A stretch of 6,124 nt of DNA from Rhodobacteraceae bacterium UBA6236 (lineage in GTDB: Bacteria; Pseudomonadota; Alphaproteobacteria; Rhodobacterales; Rhodobacteraceae), in NCBI GenBank assembly GCA_002440945.1, contig DJWG01000079.1, forward strand, positions 1 through 6,124, written 5' to 3'. Position 1 is the first letter of the stretch. Every line of letters begins with the position of its first letter. A program made the position numbers and the translations under genes. Below are positions 1-5,359 of the stretch, piece by piece. Below the pieces are notes generated by a model that was not told the DNA's origin, searched no databases, and saw only the letters and a list, made by a program, of their open reading frames with translations.

Positions 1-227
1 AGGAAGGCGATGACGTCATGCTTGGTCACGGCTTCGATCTCGTCGATGCGGGCCACGTCGAATTCGACATCCCTGGCGCGCCAGACGGCTTCGGCGTTCG
101 CCTTCGGGATCACGCCCAGCGCGGCCTGGGCATCGCAGGCATGGGCCTCGATTTCATACCAGATGCGGAACTTGGTTTCCGGCGACCAGATCGCCACCAT
201 TTCGGGGCGGGAATAGCGAGGGATCAT
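1..227 (-). CDS. purB: Adenylosuccinate lyase PurB, N-terminal 75 residues (partial, cut by window edge)
   Basis: Read on the minus strand, this frame stays open from an ATG at 227-225 to the window edge. The protein starts MIPRYSRPEMVAIWSPETKF and continues with RIWYEIEAHACDAQAALGVIP. This is the typical start of bacterial adenylosuccinate lyase, including the early Arg-Tyr pair (R4, Y5) that in the family lies at the nucleotide-binding site. The enzyme belongs to the fumarase/aspartase superfamily, is cytoplasmic and makes two cuts that release fumarate: SAICAR to AICAR, and adenylosuccinate to AMP. The catalytic His and Ser regions are outside the window. The start is supported by a Shine-Dalgarno GGAAAGG (complement of 236-242) 8 nt upstream. 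It is divergent from the DUF6314 and purQ genes, so it shares their function class but not their transcript. Confidence 0.93.
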   Translation of the reverse strand, partial: MIPRYSRPEMVAIWSPETKFRIWYEIEAHACDAQAALGVIPKANAEAVWRARDVEFDVARIDEIEAVTKHDVIAF

Positions 228-323
228 GGCGCGTGCCTTTCCGTGCTGTAGAATGGGGTTGGTTCGCGCTTTATGCGGATGGGGGAAACATGGCAAGACG
301 CGATGGGGGCGGAACGGTCTGCG
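228..323. promoter_or_regulatory. Divergent control region between purB and the DUF6314-type gene
   Basis: The two genes point away from each other here, so both 5' signals should lie in or near this stretch. On the minus strand the purB Shine-Dalgarno is clear (236-242). On the plus strand TAGAAT at 249-254 matches the sigma-70 -10 consensus at five of six positions, but I see no good -35 element at the proper distance. I see no clear palindromic operator or PurR-like site. The boundary on the right depends on which start codon the DUF6314-type gene uses. Confidence 0.3.
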
Positions 324-941
324 ATGCCTGAGAGCTTGGAAGTGACGCGCGCGGCAGAAAAGATGGCCGGGGATATGGAGGACGGCGCCGAAAGGCTGGC
401 GCCCTTCCTTGGCCGCTGGACGGTGTCGCGCCGCATCCATGACCGCCGGGGCGGGCAGGAAGGTGCCTTCCACGGTACTGCACACTTCGGTCCCGCCGGG
501 GCGGGCCTGCGCTATCACGAAGACGGCACGCTGACGCTTGGGCAGGGGATGCCGCTGCGCGCCACGCGGGATTACCTCTGGCGGGTCGAACAGGGCCGGA
601 TCGTCGTCGACCACGGGGACGGGCGGCCCTTCCACGCCTTCGACCCCGGCAATCCGGTGGCCGAACACCTGTGCGGCGCGGATACCTATAGCGTCGATTA
701 CGACTTCAGCCGCTGGCCGCAGTGGCGGACGGTCTGGGTGGTTTCTGGTCCCGCCAAGAATTACCGGATGATCACCGATTACGCCCCCGCCCCGGTCGAG
801 CCCGCGCTCGCGCCTTCCGAACCGGCGCGGCCCCTCATGATCGCAAGCCTGCCGCCCACGATCCTGCGCGGGCCGTATCCGCGCAATCCCGTCTGGCAGA
901 GCGCGCCCATTTGGAGTAAGGGGCGCCTGTCCCGTCCCTGA
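324..941 (+). CDS. DUF6314-type protein of unknown function with a C-terminal extension
   Basis: The core, residues about 28-153, has the pattern I associate with the DUF6314 family: FLGRW at the start, then HGTAHFGP, LRYHEDGTLTLG, RDYLWRVEQGRIVV, GRPFHAFDP, a His-Leu-Cys (EHLCGADTY), YDFSRWPQWRTVW and finally NYRMITDY. The many Trp/Tyr/His positions and alternating hydrophobic strands suggest a small beta-rich, lipocalin-like fold, but the function is not known and I do not assign one. No signal peptide or membrane segment is seen. A tail of about 52 residues, rich in Pro and Ala (APAPVEPALAPSEPARP), follows the core and is probably an extension. The start is uncertain: in-frame ATGs lie at 273, 279, 303, 324, 363 and 375. 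I chose 324 for GGAACGG at 311-317; 375 would start the protein just before the conserved core. It ends 48 nt before purQ on the same strand, so cotranscription is likely. Confidence 0.75.
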   Translation: MPESLEVTRAAEKMAGDMEDGAERLAPFLGRWTVSRRIHDRRGGQEGAFHGTAHFGPAGAGLRYHEDGTLTLGQGMPLRATRDYLWRVEQGRIVVDHGDGRPFHAFDPGNPVAEHLCGADTYSVDYDFSRWPQWRTVWVVSGPAKNYRMITDYAPAPVEPALAPSEPARPLMIASLPPTILRGPYPRNPVWQSAPIWSKGRLSRP

Positions 942-969
942 ATCTTTCCCGTCCCTGAATCTTTCCCGT
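930..969 (+). repeat. 17-bp tandem repeat, 2.35 copies
   Basis: The unit TCCCGTCCCTGAATCTT occurs at 930-946 and again, identical, at 947-963; a third partial copy (TCCCGT) covers 964-969. The stop codon of the upstream gene (TGA, 939-941) lies in the first copy and the second copy repeats the same TGA outside the gene. The array fills most of the gap before purQ and ends 9 nt before its Shine-Dalgarno. Exact identity suggests a recent slippage duplication. Confidence 0.95.
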
Positions 970-989
970 TCCCAGCCCGGAGTGCCGCG

Positions 990-1658
990 ATGAAAGCCGC
1001 CGTCATCACCTTCCCCGGTTCCAATTGCGACCGCGATCTTGCGGTGGCCTTCGAAAAGGCGGGCGCCAGCGTCACCCGCGTCTGGCACAAGGATGACGCG
1101 CTGCCCGCGGGCACCGATATCGTCGGCATCCCCGGCGGCTTTTCCTTTGGCGACTACCTGCGCTGCGGCGCCATCGCGGCGCAATCGCCCATCGCCCGCG
1201 CCCTGTCCCGGCATGCCGAGCGTGGCGGCTATGTCATGGGCATCTGCAACGGCTTCCAGGTGCTGACGGAAATGCGCCTGCTGCCGGGGGTGCTGATGCG
1301 CAACGCCGGGCTCAAGTTCATCTGCAAGCCGGTCACGCTGACGGTCGAGACGACCGACAGCGCCTTCACCAATGCCGCGACCAAGGGGCAGCGCCTGACG
1401 GTGCCGGTCGCGCATCACGACGGCAACTACACGATCGACGCCGAGGGGCTCGCGGCGCTTCGCGATCAGGACCGAATCGCCTTCCGCTATGTCCAGAACC
1501 CCAATGGCTCGATGGACGACATCGCCGGTGTCCTGTCCGAGAACCGCCGGGTGCTGGGGATGATGCCGCACCCGGAACGCGCGCTGGACGGAACTTCGGG
1601 CGGAACCGACGGATCGGTGATTTTCCGCTCGATTCTGGGGGCGATGGCCGCCGCCTGA
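990..1658 (+). CDS. purQ: Phosphoribosylformylglycinamidine (FGAM) synthase, glutaminase subunit PurQ
   Basis: This 222-residue protein is full length for the small, separate PurQ type. It is a class I glutamine amidotransferase: it hydrolyses glutamine and passes ammonia to PurL, which with PurS converts FGAR to FGAM using ATP in de novo purine synthesis in the cytoplasm. The N-terminus MKAAVITFPGSNCDRD is diagnostic. The oxyanion strand is IPGGFSFGDYLRCGAIA (about 47-63). The nucleophile elbow GICNGFQ places the catalytic Cys at residue 86. The partner His and Glu lie in MMPHPER (His194, Glu196). The start is supported by GGAG at 979-982, 7 nt upstream of ATG. purS is usually found directly in front of purQ in organisms with this subunit type; here a DUF6314-type gene takes that place, so PurS and PurL must come from elsewhere. 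The protein appears intact. Confidence 0.97.
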   Translation: MKAAVITFPGSNCDRDLAVAFEKAGASVTRVWHKDDALPAGTDIVGIPGGFSFGDYLRCGAIAAQSPIARALSRHAERGGYVMGICNGFQVLTEMRLLPGVLMRNAGLKFICKPVTLTVETTDSAFTNAATKGQRLTVPVAHHDGNYTIDAEGLAALRDQDRIAFRYVQNPNGSMDDIAGVLSENRRVLGMMPHPERALDGTSGGTDGSVIFRSILGAMAAA

Positions 1659-1704
1659 CCGGGGCTTCTTGAGCCTCCTTCGTCCTGCGTCTAGAAGCGC
1701 AGGG

Positions 1705-3531
1705 ATGGAGGCAGAACCCCAAACACAGGCGCGCGAGGCCCAGACGGGCAGGAACGCACATCCCTTGCCGACCGGGCTTCGCAGCCCCGTCGAGGTCGTG
1801 CGCGGGATGATCGCCCCGGTCTGGTGGTTCCGCGCGGGCGTAGTCCTGCTGACGCTGGTGGCCGTCGTCACGATCTGGCTGACCAACGCCTTCCTGACCC
1901 GCAACCTGACCGAAACCACAAGGTCGCGGGCGGAACTGCGGCTGGCGCTGTATTCCGGCAATATCCTGAGCGAGCTTCAGCGAACCTCGGTGGTGCCGCT
2001 TCTGCTGGCGCGCGATCCGACGCTGATGACGGCGCTGGAAGACCGCAATTTCTCGCAGACCTCGCTGCGGCTCATCACCGCGCAGAACGAAATCGGCGCG
2101 GCGACGATCCAGCTTCTGGACATGTCGGGGCGCACGGTCGGGGCCACGAACCGCAGCCAGCTTGGCATGACCCATGTCGCGGCCCCCTATTTCGTCGAGG
2201 CGCAACGGTCGAAGGAAACCGTCTTCACCGTGACGCAAGGCCCGACCGGGGGATACCAGTTCACCTATTCCCGCGCCGTGGTCTCGCACGGGACCACGAT
2301 GGGGGTGATCGTTGTCGGGACCGAGCTTTCGAAGTTCGAACGCAGCTGGGCCAGCATCTCGGACAGCATCGCCGTCATGGACAGTTCCGGCCAGATCATC
2401 CTGGCCACTGAACCGCGCTGGCGCGGCCTTACGCTGGACGAGGCATTGCAGGTCCGTTCGGCGCCCTCGGCCATCACCCGGGCGTTCCAGGCGACGGCGG
2501 ACTGGACCAACCAGCCGCCCGACGCCTACCTTTCGGGCGAGGCGGTGATGCGGACCGAAGCGCGGATTCCCTTCCGCGGCTGGCGGCTGGTGAGCTTTTC
2601 GACCTATGATTCCATCCGCGAAAGGGTGAACGCGGTCCTGGCGCTGGAAATCATGGGCTTTGCCATGATCCTTGCGCTGGGGTTCTACCTGACGTCGCGC
2701 CGGGCGCGGCTGCAAAGCGAAGGCTTCCGGCGCGAATCGGCGGAACTGCGGCAGCTGAACGCCCGCCTTCAGCGCGAGATCGCGGAACGCGAAAAGGCGC
2801 AGCAGGATCTGGCGGTGGTCGAACAGACGCTGGCGCAATCGTCGAAACTGGCCGCCCTTGGCGAGATGTCGGCGGCGGTGAGCCACGAATTGAACCAGCC
2901 CTTGGCGGCGATGAAAACCTATCTCGCCGGTGCGCGGCTTCTGTTGCAGCGCAAGCGCGCCGAAGAGGCGATGTCGAGCTTCCAGCGCATCGACGACCTG
3001 ATCGAACGCATGGGCGCCATCACCCGGCAGCTGAAATCCTACGCCCGCAAGGGCGGCGAGGCCTTCGAGCCCATCGACATCCGCGCCTGCGTGTCAGGCG
3101 CCCTGTCGATGATGGAGCCGCAGCTTCGCACCCGCGCGGTGCGGATCAACCGCAGCGTGCCGCGCAAGCCGGTGATGATGCTGGCCGACCGGATCCGTCT
3201 GGAACAGGTCATCATCAACCTCTTGCGCAATGCGCTCGATGCGACGAAGGACACGGCGGATGCCCGGATCGACATTGTGTTGACCGATGGGGCGCCCGCC
3301 GTGCTATCGGTTCAGGACAATGGTCACGGGATCGTCGATCTCGATAACCTCTTCGAACCTTTCTACACCACCAAGCGTCCCGGTGACGGCGTGGGCCTCG
3401 GCCTCGCCATCTCGTCGGGAATCGTCAAGGACCTGGGTGGCCGGTTGACCGCGCGGAATGTGCCGGGCGGGGGGGCTGTTTTCGAAGTTCAGCTTCCTAC
3501 GTTGACCGACAAGACCCGTGCAGCGGAGTAA
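1705..3531 (+). CDS. dctB: DctB-type sensor histidine kinase (likely C4-dicarboxylate sensing)
   Basis: This is an inner-membrane sensor kinase of about 608 residues. From the ATG at 1705: a hydrophobic segment at about 43-63 (TM1), a large periplasmic part at about 64-308 with the PYFVEAQ and GYQFTYSRAV patterns of the double-PDC (dCache) sensor of DctB, then TM2 at about 309-330. A charged, probably coiled-coil stretch (333-383) leads to the kinase. The H-box SHELNQPLAAMKTY puts the phosphorylated His at 394 (codon 2884-2886). The N-box NLLRNALDA (505-513), G1 DNGHG (538-542), F-box FEPFYTTK (550-557) and G2 GVGLGLA (562-568) are all intact, so the kinase should be active. A TTG at 1669 would add 12 residues; the ATG choice is not certain. 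The H-box and N-box agree with DctB kinases that phosphorylate DctD, and the next gene is that partner, 6 nt away. The ligand is inferred from the family; the binding residues were not verified. No transporter gene is adjacent. Confidence 0.88.
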   Translation: MEAEPQTQAREAQTGRNAHPLPTGLRSPVEVVRGMIAPVWWFRAGVVLLTLVAVVTIWLTNAFLTRNLTETTRSRAELRLALYSGNILSELQRTSVVPLLLARDPTLMTALEDRNFSQTSLRLITAQNEIGAATIQLLDMSGRTVGATNRSQLGMTHVAAPYFVEAQRSKETVFTVTQGPTGGYQFTYSRAVVSHGTTMGVIVVGTELSKFERSWASISDSIAVMDSSGQIILATEPRWRGLTLDEALQVRSAPSAITRAFQATADWTNQPPDAYLSGEAVMRTEARIPFRGWRLVSFSTYDSIRERVNAVLALEIMGFAMILALGFYLTSRRARLQSEGFRRESAELRQLNARLQREIAEREKAQQDLAVVEQTLAQSSKLAALGEMSAAVSHELNQPLAAMKTYLAGARLLLQRKRAEEAMSSFQRIDDLIERMGAITRQLKSYARKGGEAFEPIDIRACVSGALSMMEPQLRTRAVRINRSVPRKPVMMLADRIRLEQVIINLLRNALDATKDTADARIDIVLTDGAPAVLSVQDNGHGIVDLDNLFEPFYTTKRPGDGVGLGLAISSGIVKDLGGRLTARNVPGGGAVFEVQLPTLTDKTRAAE

Positions 3532-3537
3532 GACGTG

Positions 3538-4872
3538 ATGGCCCGAGCCATGAAAGTTGCGATCGTCGATGACGAGGAAGACATGCGCCAGTCCGTCAGC
3601 CAGTGGCTGGCGCTGTCGGGTTTCGACACGGAAACCTATCCCAGCGCCGAAGATGCGCTGAAATCCATCGGCCCCGATTTCGCGGGCGTCGTCGTCAGCG
3701 ACATCCGCATGCCCGGCATGGACGGCATGGCGCTTCTGAAAAAACTGATGAGCCTGGATAGCGGCCTGCCGGTCATCATGATCACCGGACATGGCGACGT
3801 GCCGATGGCGGTCGAGGCGATGCGGATCGGCGCCTATGATTTCCTGGAAAAGCCCTTCAACCCCGACCGGATGACCGAACTGGCCAAGCGCGCCACGCAG
3901 GCCCGGCGCATGACGCTCGACAACCGGGCGCTGCGCAAGGAATTGTCGGACGGCTCGACCCTGATGAAGAAGCTGATCGGATCCTCCCCGGCGATGGAGC
4001 GGCTGCGCGAGGATATCCTCGATCTGGGCCAGGCCGACGGCCATGTGCTGATCGACGGCGAAACCGGCACCGGCAAGACGCTGGTCGCCCATGCGCTTCA
4101 CGCCGTGGGGCCGCGGGCGGGGAAGAAGTTCGTGGTGATCTCTTGCGCTGCCTATGCCGAGGACATGCTTGGCACGCGGCTGTTCGGCCCGATGGAGGAG
4201 GGCGGGCAGATCCCGCTGGTTGAAGAGGCACGCGGCGGGACGCTGGTCCTTGAGGATGTCGAGGCGCTGAGCCAGTCGCTCCAGGCCCGTCTGCTGACCT
4301 TCATCAACGAACAGGGCACGCCCGCGGAAACCCGGATCGTCGCCATCTGCAACGACCACGAACAGGGCCGGACGGTCGAGGATGCGCTGCGCCCCGATCT
4401 TTACTACCGCCTTGCCGCGCTGAAGATCATGCTGCCGCCGCTTCGTTCGCGGGGCGAAGATATCCTGACGCTGTTCGCGCGCCTGACCGAACAATTCGCC
4501 GAGGAATACGGCTGCGAGGCCCCGCAAGTCACCGCGCAGGAAGCCGCGCAGCTTCTGCAGGCCCCCTGGCCGGGCAACGTGCGCCAGCTGATCAACGTGG
4601 CGGAACGCGCGGTGCTTCAGAACCGGCGCGGTTCGGGATCCATCGCCTCGCTTCTGATGACCGACAACGAAGAAACCGGCCCGGCCGCGATCACCACCGA
4701 AGGCAAGCCCCTGAAGGAATATGTCGAAAGCTTCGAAAAGATGCTGATCGACAACACGATGCGGCGTCACAAAGGCTCGATCACGGCGGTGATGGAAGAA
4801 CTCTGCCTGCCGCGCCGGACCCTGAACGAAAAGATGGCCAAGTATGGCCTGCAGCGGCAGGACTACCTGTAA
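3538..4872 (+). CDS. dctD: DctD-family AAA+ response regulator lacking the GAFTGA loop
   Basis: The cytoplasmic regulator has 444 residues and three domains. The receiver (about 5-120) has D11/D12, phospho-acceptor Asp55 (SDIRMPGMDG), Thr83 and Lys105. The AAA+ domain (about 145-365) has Walker A GETGTGKT (174-181), arginine fingers in LRPDLYYRL (R285, R291) and sensor II WPGNVRQL (R349). The Fis-type helix-turn-helix at the C-terminus (about 413-438, GSITAVMEELCLPRRTLNEK) ends GLQRQDYL, as in DctD. Oddly, between LFG (215-217) and GGT (233-235) only 15 residues remain, reading PMEEGGQIPLVEEAR, with no GAFTGA; in rhizobial DctD as I recall it there are about 21. The Walker B end is Leu-Glu-Asp instead of Leu-Asp-Glu (239-240). 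Sigma-54 activation is therefore doubtful, although phosphorylation by DctB and DNA binding look intact. GGAG at 3525-3528 overlaps the end of dctB, 9 nt from this ATG; a GTG at 3535 (spacing 6) is the alternative start. Cotranscription and translational coupling with dctB are likely. Confidence 0.88.
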   Translation: MARAMKVAIVDDEEDMRQSVSQWLALSGFDTETYPSAEDALKSIGPDFAGVVVSDIRMPGMDGMALLKKLMSLDSGLPVIMITGHGDVPMAVEAMRIGAYDFLEKPFNPDRMTELAKRATQARRMTLDNRALRKELSDGSTLMKKLIGSSPAMERLREDILDLGQADGHVLIDGETGTGKTLVAHALHAVGPRAGKKFVVISCAAYAEDMLGTRLFGPMEEGGQIPLVEEARGGTLVLEDVEALSQSLQARLLTFINEQGTPAETRIVAICNDHEQGRTVEDALRPDLYYRLAALKIMLPPLRSRGEDILTLFARLTEQFAEEYGCEAPQVTAQEAAQLLQAPWPGNVRQLINVAERAVLQNRRGSGSIASLLMTDNEETGPAAITTEGKPLKEYVESFEKMLIDNTMRRHKGSITAVMEELCLPRRTLNEKMAKYGLQRQDYL

Positions 4873-4923
4873 GCCGCTGGCGGAATTTGCACTTCGCGAA
4901 CCGGATGATCCCTTGCGCGCTGT

Positions 4924-4964
4924 GGCGGGCGGGGCGGTCGGTCGGTATGTGCCCCGCACTCGCC
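4924..4964 (+). terminator. GC-rich hairpin, possible end of the dctBD transcript
   Basis: GCGGGGC at 4929-4935 is perfectly complementary to GCCCCGC at 4951-4957 (15-nt loop), and the stem can extend through GGCG (4924-4927) with CGCC (4961-4964) across an asymmetric internal loop. It starts about 50 nt after the dctD stop codon. There is no run of T after it, only the mixed sequence TGTGATTGC, so it is a weak intrinsic terminator at best and may act mainly as a stabilising 3' end. Confidence 0.3.
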
Positions 4965-4985
4965 CTGTGATTGCAAAATTGGTGA

Positions 4986-5015
4986 TTGTGTTTCTTAAGC
5001 CTTCGCCGTTATTGT
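4986..5015 (+). promoter_or_regulatory. Candidate sigma-70-type promoter for rne
   Basis: In the only A/T-rich part of the gap, TTGTGT (4986-4991) and TATTGT (5010-5015) are separated by 18 bp. The -35 keeps the TTG that matters most and the -10 matches four of six consensus positions. An alternative -10 is TATATC (5019-5024), which has no fitting -35. The heptamer GTGATTG occurs twice just upstream and overlapping (4967-4973 and 4982-4988, 15 bp apart) and could be an activator or repressor site. Transcription starting near 5022 would give a leader of about 340 nt. Confidence 0.3.
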
Positions 5016-5118
5016 GGATATATCCCGGCCCGGCGCCTTGTTTGCGCCCCCGGACAAGAGTTTCGCAGCCGCGTCCCCCGAGGGTTCCGATGGGAACCAC
5101 GGTCGCCGCGACCGAGAA

Positions 5119-5142
5119 AATTGGCCGAAAGGCCTTTCAATT
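5119..5142 (+). other. Hairpin in the rne leader with a GAAA loop
   Basis: GGCC (5123-5126) and GGCC (5131-5134) pair around a GAAA tetraloop of the stable GNRA class. AATT before it can pair with AATT at 5139-5142, leaving a small 3' bulge. The central GAAAGGCCTTTC (5127-5138) is also a perfect DNA palindrome. In an otherwise GC-rich region the A/U-rich foot of this stem is a plausible place for RNase E contact, but that is inference. Confidence 0.4.
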
Positions 5143-5167
5143 GCCCCGAAGCCTGACAAGCCGGGGC
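5143..5167 (+). other. Second hairpin in the rne leader
   Basis: GCCCCG (5143-5148) is complementary to CGGGGC (5162-5167) with a 13-nt loop. It follows the GAAA-loop hairpin without a gap, so the two could stack. No T-run follows, so it is not a terminator. Confidence 0.35.
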
Positions 5168-5311
5168 CTAAACTTGGGTGCCTCCGGGCGCTCTGGACAG
5201 AAACGCGATGAAGCGCGACAGGATTGAGGTGCGGGATACAGGCAGGCCATTGGCCGCCGCCGCGCTGCCATCCGTCCGCCGGCTCGCCCCAGCAACAACA
5301 GTCAACGGCCG

Positions 5312-5342
5312 TGCGCGTCCTCCGGGGCGGGCGCGGTCTTTT
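5312..5342 (+). terminator. Terminator-like hairpin plus T-run just before rne (possible attenuator)
   Basis: CGTCC (5316-5320) pairs with GGGCG (5325-5329), one pair being a U-G wobble, around a TCCG loop. After a two-base bulge (5330-5331) the stem continues with TGCG (5312-5315) against CGCG (5332-5335). The 3' arm is followed by GTCTTTT ending at 5342. This is the form of a short intrinsic terminator. It ends 17 nt before the rne ATG and just before the weak Shine-Dalgarno GGAAAAA (5349-5355), so it could end leader transcripts or control read-through into rne. The bulge and the short T-run make it weaker than a standard terminator. Confidence 0.35.
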
Positions 5343-5359
5343 GGCTGCGGAAAAATCCA

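Larger units (their letters stand above)
4873..5359 (+). other. 487-bp gap between dctD and rne, probably holding the rne promoter and a long structured leader
   Basis: No reading frame here, on either strand, has a recognisable protein; the open frames that cross it are of low-complexity composition and overlap the flanking genes. The left part (4966-5023) is clearly richer in A and T than the rest and is the best place for a promoter. The right part, about 330 nt, holds several inverted repeats, listed separately. Both flanking genes are on the plus strand. By analogy with enteric rne, whose long 5' leader mediates autoregulation by RNase E, a regulatory leader is plausible, but I do not recognise a named RNA family. 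Confidence 0.6.

Noticed and set aside
10..251. Two small plus-strand frames across the left edge
   Set aside because: The minus strand here encodes the unmistakable N-terminus of PurB with a good ribosome binding site, so these are shadows.
1366..2886. A 506-codon open frame on the minus strand opposite purQ and dctB
   Set aside because: Antisense to the PurQ and DctB coding sequences; low-complexity Arg/Pro/His-rich translation without a domain or plausible ribosome binding site.
4967..4988. GTGATTG direct repeat (4967-4973, 4982-4988) as a specific regulator site
   Set aside because: Two heptamers 15 bp apart near a candidate promoter are suggestive, but I do not know a regulator with this site and the match is short enough to be chance; mentioned only with the promoter.
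3304..5100. A 598-codon open frame on the minus strand opposite dctB/dctD
   Set aside because: It lies antisense to two well-supported genes with full sets of conserved motifs. The translation is rich in Arg, Gly, His and Gln with no recognisable domain, as expected for the shadow of a high-GC coding strand.
4844..5227. Possible small genes in the dctD-rne gap (plus-strand frames around 4844-5227 and 5014-5211, minus-strand frame 4995-5360)
   Set aside because: None has a recognisable protein pattern; one starts inside dctD in another frame, and the amino acid composition follows base composition. A structured leader explains the region better.
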